20,740 nt of DNA, taken from Polaromonas sp. Lineage in GTDB: Bacteria; Pseudomonadota; Gammaproteobacteria; Burkholderiales; Burkholderiaceae_C. The stretch is from the NCBI GenBank assembly GCA_025362825.1, contig JANYFF010000267.1, positions 1 to 20,740 on the forward strand, in the 5' to 3' direction. The position numbers and the translations under genes are program-made. Shown here one piece after another: positions 16,792-20,740 of this stretch. Under the pieces are notes generated by a model that was given only the letters and a program-made list of their open reading frames with translations, was not told the origin of the DNA and did not search any database. How positions within the stretch are numbered: position 1 is the stretch's first letter; every line of letters starts with the position of its first letter.

Positions 16792-17622
16792 ATGACGCTC
16801 CCCATTAGCCTTGAATTTTTCCCGCCCAAGACGCCCGAAGGCGCAGCCAAGCTGCGCGTGGTGCGTCAGGCGCTGTACGCACTCAAGCCGCAGTTTTGCT
16901 CGGTGACCTTTGGTGCCGGCGGCTCCACGCAGGAGGGCACCTTCGGCACCGTGTCCGAGATTCTTGCTGAGGGCGTGGACGCCGCCAGCCATTTCTCGTG
17001 CGTGGGCGCAACCAAAGCCACGGTGCGCGAGCAGCTCGCCACGCTGCAGCGCATGGGCGTCAAGCGCCTGGTAGCCTTGCGCGGCGATTTACCCAGCGGC
17101 TACGGTGCAGGTGGCGAGTTTCATTACGCCAGTGACCTGGTGACCTTTATCCGGCATGAGACCGGCGACGGCTTTCATATTGAAGTGGCTGCGTACCCAG
17201 AGATACATCCACAGGCCAAATCAGCCGACGCCGACCTGCAGGCCTTTGCAACCAAGGTCAATGCGGGTGCCAATTCCGCCATTACCCAGTATTTTTTCAA
17301 CAGCGACGCCTACTTCCGCTTTGTGGACGACGCCTACAAGCTGGGCGCTGATGTACCGGTGGTTCCCGGCATCATGCCGATCACCAGCTCTACCCAGCTA
17401 ATGCGTTTCAGCGATGCCTGTGGCGCAGAAATCCCCCGCTGGATACGCCTGCGGCTGCAGGGCTTTGGCGATGACATCGCGTCCATCAAAAGCTTTGGCC
17501 TGGATGTCATCACCGACCTGTGCGACCAGTTGCGCAACGGCGGTGTACCCGGCATTCATTTCTACACCATGAACCAGAGCGCGGCGACGCTAGAGATTTG
17601 CCATCGATTGCAAGCGGGCTGA
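16792..17622 (+). CDS. metF: 5,10-methylenetetrahydrofolate reductase (NAD(P)H)
   Basis: This FAD enzyme reduces 5,10-methylene-THF to 5-methyl-THF, the methyl donor for methionine synthesis. It has 276 residues, normal for the single-domain bacterial form. Seen are LEFFPPKT with catalytic Glu8, the VTFGAGGST strand (38-45), SCVGAT (69-74), ALRGD (95-99, whose Asp contacts FAD in known MetF structures), the YPEIHP loop (135-140) and AITQYFF (163-169). The start at 16792 lies 25 bases after the tlyA stop and opens the (beta-alpha)8 barrel; in-frame upstream codons overlap tlyA and lack homology. Its place behind ahcY and tlyA fits a methyl-cycle operon: AhcY yields homocysteine, MetF provides the methyl group, and a methionine synthase located elsewhere joins them. 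Confidence 0.96.
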   Translation: MTLPISLEFFPPKTPEGAAKLRVVRQALYALKPQFCSVTFGAGGSTQEGTFGTVSEILAEGVDAASHFSCVGATKATVREQLATLQRMGVKRLVALRGDLPSGYGAGGEFHYASDLVTFIRHETGDGFHIEVAAYPEIHPQAKSADADLQAFATKVNAGANSAITQYFFNSDAYFRFVDDAYKLGADVPVVPGIMPITSSTQLMRFSDACGAEIPRWIRLRLQGFGDDIASIKSFGLDVITDLCDQLRNGGVPGIHFYTMNQSAATLEICHRLQAG

Positions 17623-17633
17623 GGCCTTTGACG

Positions 17634-18275
17634 ATGGCGCGCATCACCAGGCTGCTTGTCATCGTCAGCCTTGCTGCATGGCTGGCGGCATGTTCAACGG
17701 TGCCGCCTGTAGCGGGTTTGCCTGCCACTGCAGGGGTATCAGGCGCATCACCGGTGGTCGCCATCAAGCCTGTACTCACCGCCCCGCAACCCGCGCTTCC
17801 CGACGCCAGCTTCAACCCCGCCGCTTTATCAGGTGACGCACCAGCCATGATGCCTGCCGATAGCACGCCGCCGCTGGAGCTCCTGGCCGGTGAAATTCCG
17901 TGCGAGTTTGAACGCGGTGGCGCTTCCTGGTACGGCCCGCGCTTTCACGGCCGGCGCACGGCCAGCGGTGAACGCTACGACATGCACGCGCTCACTGCGG
18001 CGCACCGCACCTTGCCCTTTGGCACGATGGTGCGCGTACGCAGCATGGTCAACGGACATGAGGTGGACGTTCGCATCACAGATCGCGGGCCCTTCAGCCG
18101 CAACCGGGTGATAGACGTCAGCCGCGCTGCGGCCGAAGCGCTGGGCATGCTGGGGCTCGGCGTCAAGCCGGTGGTGTTGCTGGTGCCAGAGTCCACCAGT
18201 GCGGTCGCAGAGCCGTCATCACCAGCCAGGAAGTCAAGGCGCCCAAAGCGCTCGCCGCGACCACATGCAGGCTAA
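17634..18275 (+). CDS. rlpA: RlpA-like lipoprotein with double-psi beta-barrel domain
   Basis: RlpA proteins act at the septum; the Pseudomonas enzyme is a lytic transglycosylase that cuts peptidoglycan strands lacking stem peptides. This form has 213 residues. It has a lipoprotein signal (lipobox LAAC, Cys20), a Pro/Ala-rich spacer to about residue 88, and the barrel domain at about 96-184. Typical segments are GGASWYGPRFHGRRTASGE, AAHRTLPFGT and VRITDRGPFSRNRVIDVS. The C-terminal SPOR domain of many RlpA proteins is missing; instead there is a short Arg/Lys/Pro tail (198-213). The start is set by the signal peptide and by GAGG overlapping the metF stop; only 11 bases separate the genes, so it is probably co-transcribed with metF although functionally unrelated. 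Confidence 0.9.
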   Translation: MARITRLLVIVSLAAWLAACSTVPPVAGLPATAGVSGASPVVAIKPVLTAPQPALPDASFNPAALSGDAPAMMPADSTPPLELLAGEIPCEFERGGASWYGPRFHGRRTASGERYDMHALTAAHRTLPFGTMVRVRSMVNGHEVDVRITDRGPFSRNRVIDVSRAAAEALGMLGLGVKPVVLLVPESTSAVAEPSSPARKSRRPKRSPRPHAG

Positions 18276-18312
18276 AACCACTGCGACGGACAGGTCAGAT
18301 TCATTTTGGATA

Positions 18313-18368
18313 TAAAAAGTGCCCGTAGCTCTCGGAAAACCGAAGTCTGTAGCTATTAAATACATAGC
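18313..18368. repeat. Dispersed GCTAT-N7-ATAGC palindrome, copy 2, long form
   Basis: The core GCTATTAAATACATAGC (18352-18368) differs from the copy at 6631 at two of 17 bases. It is preceded by AAAAAGTGCCCGTAGC and a small stem TCGG-AAAA-CCGA (18332-18343). I recall similar longer units (AAAAGTGCCC.GTAGC, a small stem, then the GCTAT core) as recurrent intergenic elements in Comamonadaceae. The boundaries are approximate. Confidence 0.55.
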
Positions 18369-18511
18369 ATAAGTCCAAGTAAAACCATATGAGCAAACCA
18401 GTCCCGCAGCCGACCGCGAACTGGTTATCCCCCGACCGGCGCCCCGACTGAAAAAGTCTTCAAGGCCAGAGTTATTGATCCGACCCGATGAAGTTTTTAT
18501 TTTCGTCATGG

Positions 18512-18552
18512 CTGAGCTTGTCGAAGCCGGCGCAACCCTTCGACAGGCTCAG
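18512..18552. repeat. Inverted repeat of the GAGCTTGTCGAAG type
   Basis: CTGAGCTTGTCGAAG (18512-18526) is complementary to CTTCGACAGGCTCAG (18538-18552) at 14 of 15 positions, the last being a G-T pair, around an 11-base loop. The adjoining GGGCGAACGG is also part of a palindromic intergenic repeat I remember from many proteobacteria. As RNA it would form a strong hairpin near the 3' ends of both converging transcripts. Confidence 0.6.
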
Positions 18553-18605
18553 GGCGAACGGTTCATGTTTCACAAGGCCGAATCAGTAATTGAGTGAAGA
18601 ACTCA

Positions 18606-19028
18606 CTAAAAGCGCGCCAGTTCTTTGGTGCGTTTGTCAGTGCTGGCCTGCAGGCACGAGAAGTATTCAAGAGCCCAGATTGACCCGCCTTCTGACGCTC
18701 TTGTTTTAGCCTTGCACTGCAGGTCACGCTGTTTGAGCCAGGCGCGTTGCGCCTTGCGCAGCGTAGCCTGGCCCTCAACCGGCATCTTGGCCATCACTTC
18801 CCCATATTTGATGTTGAGTGCCGCATCGGCAGCCCTGTAGTCGCGTTGCGCGCAGGTATTCATCTCCTGCTGGTTGCCGTCAGGCTTGCACGTGAAGGGC
18901 GAATCATCTGCGGCAAAGGCGCAGCCTGCGAATGCAATGAGCAGGATGCCCAGCCAATGGGTGTATCGGATGTTGGGCTCGAGATGGGCGTATACGGTTT
19001 GAATGGGCGTGTTTGTGGAGCCTGGCAC
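18606..19028 (-). CDS. Small secreted LprI/DUF1311-family protein
   Basis: From the GTG at 19026-19028 the protein has 140 residues. It has an unusually long n-region, a hydrophobic stretch (GILLIAFAGCAFA, about 27-39) with probable cleavage after AFA, and a mature domain of about 100 residues. That domain has the DUF1311 pattern: CKPDGNQQEMNTCAQRDY, ADAALNIKYGEVM, LRKAQRAWLKQRDLQC and a C-terminal Cys. The four mature cysteines (47, 59, 105, 125) suggest two disulfides and a periplasmic location. Some family members (LprI of mycobacteria) inhibit lysozyme; the role here is unproven. The GTG is preferred because AAAGGAGG sits 5 bases upstream of it; an in-frame ATG farther upstream would extend the N-terminus by 9 residues. 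It diverges from the GbsR-type regulator. Confidence 0.85.
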   Translation of the reverse strand: MPGSTNTPIQTVYAHLEPNIRYTHWLGILLIAFAGCAFAADDSPFTCKPDGNQQEMNTCAQRDYRAADAALNIKYGEVMAKMPVEGQATLRKAQRAWLKQRDLQCKAKTRASEGGSIWALEYFSCLQASTDKRTKELARF

Positions 19029-19033
19029 GGGTG

Positions 19034-19041
19034 CCTCCTTT
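19034..19041 (-). promoter_or_regulatory. Strong ribosome-binding site deciding a GTG start
   Basis: On the minus strand AAAGGAGG is followed by CACCC and then GTG (19026-19028). The match to the 16S 3' end is near perfect and the 5-base spacing is good, which favours this GTG over the ATG nine codons upstream. Confidence 0.65.
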
Positions 19042-19086
19042 GTTCTGGGTTGCATTGTCTGGCATCGTTGGCGGTGCCCCTGCTGG

Positions 19087-19115
19087 TTGCGTGGTAAATA
19101 CGTAGTTCCTATAAT
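19087..19115 (+). promoter_or_regulatory. Sigma-70 promoter for the GbsR-cydA transcript
   Basis: TTGCGT (19087-19092) is followed after exactly 17 bases by TATAAT (19110-19115), a perfect -10 box. The predicted start near 19122 leaves a leader of about 30 bases before the regulator ATG at 19152. This is the best promoter match I see in the window. Confidence 0.65.
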
Positions 19116-19132
19116 TTCAGTAATTCCTGAAA
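19115..19132. promoter_or_regulatory. Inverted repeat TTTCAG-N6-CTGAAA overlapping the promoter
   Basis: TTTCAG (19115-19120) and CTGAAA (19127-19132) are exact reverse complements around TAATTC, beginning at the last base of the -10 box and covering the likely transcription start. A protein bound here would block RNA polymerase. The GbsR/MarR-type product of the next gene is the obvious candidate, through autoregulation, but this is inferred. Confidence 0.45.
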
Positions 19133-19151
19133 ATTCAATAAGCCCAGCCTT

Positions 19152-19775
19152 ATGAACCTTGCACCTCTTACCCAACGCTTTGTCCTCCATTTCGGTGAAA
19201 TGGGCAGCCGATGGGGCATTAACCGCACTGTTGGCCAGATTTACGCGCTGTTGTATGTCTCGCCGCAGGCCCTGAACGCGGACGATATTGGCGAGGCGCT
19301 GGCTTTTTCTCGGTCCAACGTGAGCATGGGGCTCAAGGAACTTCAGTCCTGGAATCTGGTGCGGCTAAAACATCTGCCGAATGACCGGCGTGAGTATTTC
19401 CAGGCACCTGAAGACGTTTGGGCGATCTTTCGCACGCTGGCCGAGGAGCGCCGCAAGCGCGAGATTGACCCGACGCTGTCGATGTTGCGCGATGCGTTAA
19501 TGGAGCAACCTGCCAACCAAGACGATATTCACGCCCAGGCGCGCATGAAGCAGATGCATGACCTGATCGAGCTGATGACGGGCTGGCTTGCCGATGTGCA
19601 GAAAATGGATTCGGCAACGCTGGCCAGCCTGATGAAGATGGGCGCCAAGGTCGCCAAACTGCTGGAGGTCAAGGACAAGATTACCGGCAAGGTGGTGGCC
19701 GGTTTGACAGGACGGCCGGTATCGACCACATTGGCGACTCAGCCAGCTGATGATTTCACTCAAACAGGGAATTGA
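19152..19775 (+). CDS. GbsR/MarR-family transcriptional regulator
   Basis: This 207-residue cytosolic DNA-binding protein has the GbsR-type layout: an N-terminal stretch (LTQRFVLHFGEMGSRWGINRTVGQIYALLYVS), then a winged helix-turn-helix with recognition segment ALAFSRSNVSMGLKELQSWNLVR and wing KHLPNDRREYF. The C-terminal half is mainly helical and probably forms the dimer. GbsR of Bacillus senses choline; the ligand here is unknown. The stop lies 2 bases before the cydA ATG, so the two are co-transcribed and the protein likely controls the cytochrome bd operon. No strong ribosome-binding site precedes the ATG at 19152, but the domain begins right there. Confidence 0.9.
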   Translation: MNLAPLTQRFVLHFGEMGSRWGINRTVGQIYALLYVSPQALNADDIGEALAFSRSNVSMGLKELQSWNLVRLKHLPNDRREYFQAPEDVWAIFRTLAEERRKREIDPTLSMLRDALMEQPANQDDIHAQARMKQMHDLIELMTGWLADVQKMDSATLASLMKMGAKVAKLLEVKDKITGKVVAGLTGRPVSTTLATQPADDFTQTGN

Positions 19776-19777
19776 TC

Positions 19778-20740
19778 ATGGATGGAATGGACGCATTTGT
19801 TTTGGCACGCATCCAGTTTGCGGCCAACATGACTTTTCACATACTGTTTCCCACGATCAGCATTTCGATGGGCTGGGTGCTGCTGTTTTTCAAGCTGCGG
19901 TTTGTCAAGACCAAAAACCAGTACTGGATGGATGCCTACCAGTTCTGGGTGAAGATTTTTGCGCTGACGTTCGCACTCGGCGTGGTCAGCGGCATCACCA
20001 TGAGCTTTCAGTTCGGCACCAACTGGCCGGGTTACATGGAAAAAGTCGGCAACATCGCCGGCCCGCTGCTGGCCTATGAAGTACTGACCGCCTTCTTTCT
20101 GGAAGCAACGATGCTTGGCGTGATGCTGTTTGGGCGTGAACGCGTCAGCGAACGCATGCACACCACTGCGACCCTCCTGGTGGCGGGCGGCACGACGCTG
20201 TCGGCCTTCTGGATACTGGCGCTCAACTCGTGGATGCATACGCCCGCCGGCTTTGTGATGATCAACGGCCAGGCGCATGTGACCAGCTGGCTACAGGTCA
20301 TCTTCAACCCGTCATTCCCCTACCGCTTCACGCACATGATGCTGGCTTCGGGCCTGACCGTGTCTTTCCTGATCGCCGGCGTGTCGGCCTACCGCTGGCT
20401 GCGCAATGACCGTGCGGCAGAAGTCATGGCGGGGCTGAAAACCGGCATCTATCTGGCGGCCGTGCTGATACCGCTGCAGATCATGGCCGGTGATGCGCAT
20501 GGCCTCAACACGCTCGAATACCAGCCCGCCAAGCTGGCCGCGATGGAAGGCATCTGGGACACGCAAAAGGGCGTGCCCGCCGTGCTGTTTGCGCTACCGG
20601 ATGAAAAAACCCGCAGCAACCGCTACGAGATCGCCATCCCGAAACTGGCATCGCTGTACCTGACGCACAGCCTGGACGGTGAGGTCAAGGGACTCAATGA
20701 CTTCAAGGGCAAGCATCCGCCGGTGGCACCGGTTTTCTGG
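19778..20740 (+). CDS. cydA: Cytochrome bd (cyanide-insensitive type) ubiquinol oxidase subunit I, 3' end outside window
   Basis: The 321 visible residues are the N-terminal two thirds of CydA/CioA, the inner-membrane subunit that oxidises quinol and carries the hemes. His21 (FHILFPT) fits the heme b595/d ligand, Glu101 and Glu109 (YEVLTAFFLEATMLG) the conserved proton-path acids, and His186 (RFTHMM) the heme b558 ligand. GDAHG at 238-242 opens the quinol-binding Q loop. The sequence after it (KLAAMEG, then AIPKLASLYLTHSLDG) is short, as in CioA of Pseudomonas rather than E. coli CydA, so a cyanide-insensitive oxidase is likely. The Met heme b558 ligand and subunit II lie beyond the edge. A second ATG at 19787 would remove three residues. 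Confidence 0.95.
   Translation, partial: MDGMDAFVLARIQFAANMTFHILFPTISISMGWVLLFFKLRFVKTKNQYWMDAYQFWVKIFALTFALGVVSGITMSFQFGTNWPGYMEKVGNIAGPLLAYEVLTAFFLEATMLGVMLFGRERVSERMHTTATLLVAGGTTLSAFWILALNSWMHTPAGFVMINGQAHVTSWLQVIFNPSFPYRFTHMMLASGLTVSFLIAGVSAYRWLRNDRAAEVMAGLKTGIYLAAVLIPLQIMAGDAHGLNTLEYQPAKLAAMEGIWDTQKGVPAVLFALPDEKTRSNRYEIAIPKLASLYLTHSLDGEVKGLNDFKGKHPPVAPVFW

Larger units (their letters stand above)
18276..18605. other. Gene-free repeat island between rlpA and the LprI-like gene
   Basis: I see no credible gene in these 330 bases. The open frame on the minus strand here has no recognisable protein content and runs across the repeats. The stretch holds one long copy of the GCTAT palindrome family (about 18313-18368) and one CTGAGCTTGTCGAAG inverted repeat (18512-18552). 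The two genes converge here, so it is the shared 3' region of both transcripts. Confidence 0.6.

Noticed and set aside
18234..18509. Minus-strand open frame of 91 codons in the repeat island
   Set aside because: It overlaps the end of rlpA and runs through dispersed repeats, with no family resemblance or clear start signal.
18747..19097. Plus-strand open frame opposite the LprI-like gene
   Set aside because: The minus-strand protein has a signal peptide, the DUF1311 cysteine pattern and a strong ribosome-binding site; the plus-strand frame has none of these.

Overview
The window looks like chromosomal DNA of a betaproteobacterium, most likely family Comamonadaceae (Polaromonas/Rhodoferax-like). 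This rests on the moderately high G+C, an orphan Bug/TctC-type binding protein, an S-adenosylhomocysteine (SAH) riboswitch ahead of ahcY with metF downstream, and short dispersed palindromes of the GCTAT-N7-ATAGC type that I associate with this family. No tRNA, rRNA, CRISPR array, insertion sequence or phage gene was recognised.

Left part (1-9083): the 5' half of a minus-strand periplasmic amino-acid-type binding protein gene diverges from a giant UvrA-like gene (698-6595). The latter encodes two complete UvrA units in one 1965-residue chain, with four ATP-binding cassettes. A repeat-bearing gap follows, then a Bug-family solute-binding protein and an MFS transporter.

Middle (9084-13034): after a spacer rich in inverted repeats come two consecutive lipoprotein genes. 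They share a nearly identical N-terminal design (lipobox plus a domain of about 190 residues) but have unrelated C-termini: a six-repeat NHL-like propeller in the first, and a module that recurs three times in the second. This is the most accessory-looking part of the window and the best place to look for undescribed function.

Right-middle (13092-18275): a HAD phosphatase gene on the minus strand diverges from a methyl-cycle cluster. The cluster has a -10 element, an SAH riboswitch, ahcY (SAH hydrolase), tlyA (SAM-dependent rRNA 2'-O-methyltransferase), metF (methylenetetrahydrofolate reductase) and rlpA (septal-ring-type lipoprotein). AhcY removes the SAH that methyltransferases such as TlyA produce, MetF supplies the methyl group for remaking methionine, and the riboswitch links expression to SAH level.

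Right end (18276-20740): a gene-free repeat island, a small secreted LprI-like protein on the minus strand, and a divergent GbsR/MarR-type regulator. The regulator lies 2 bases before cydA, subunit I of a cyanide-insensitive-type cytochrome bd quinol oxidase, which runs off the window. A strong promoter and an inverted repeat overlapping it lie just before the regulator.

All calls come from reading the sequence and from memory of protein families; no database search was run.
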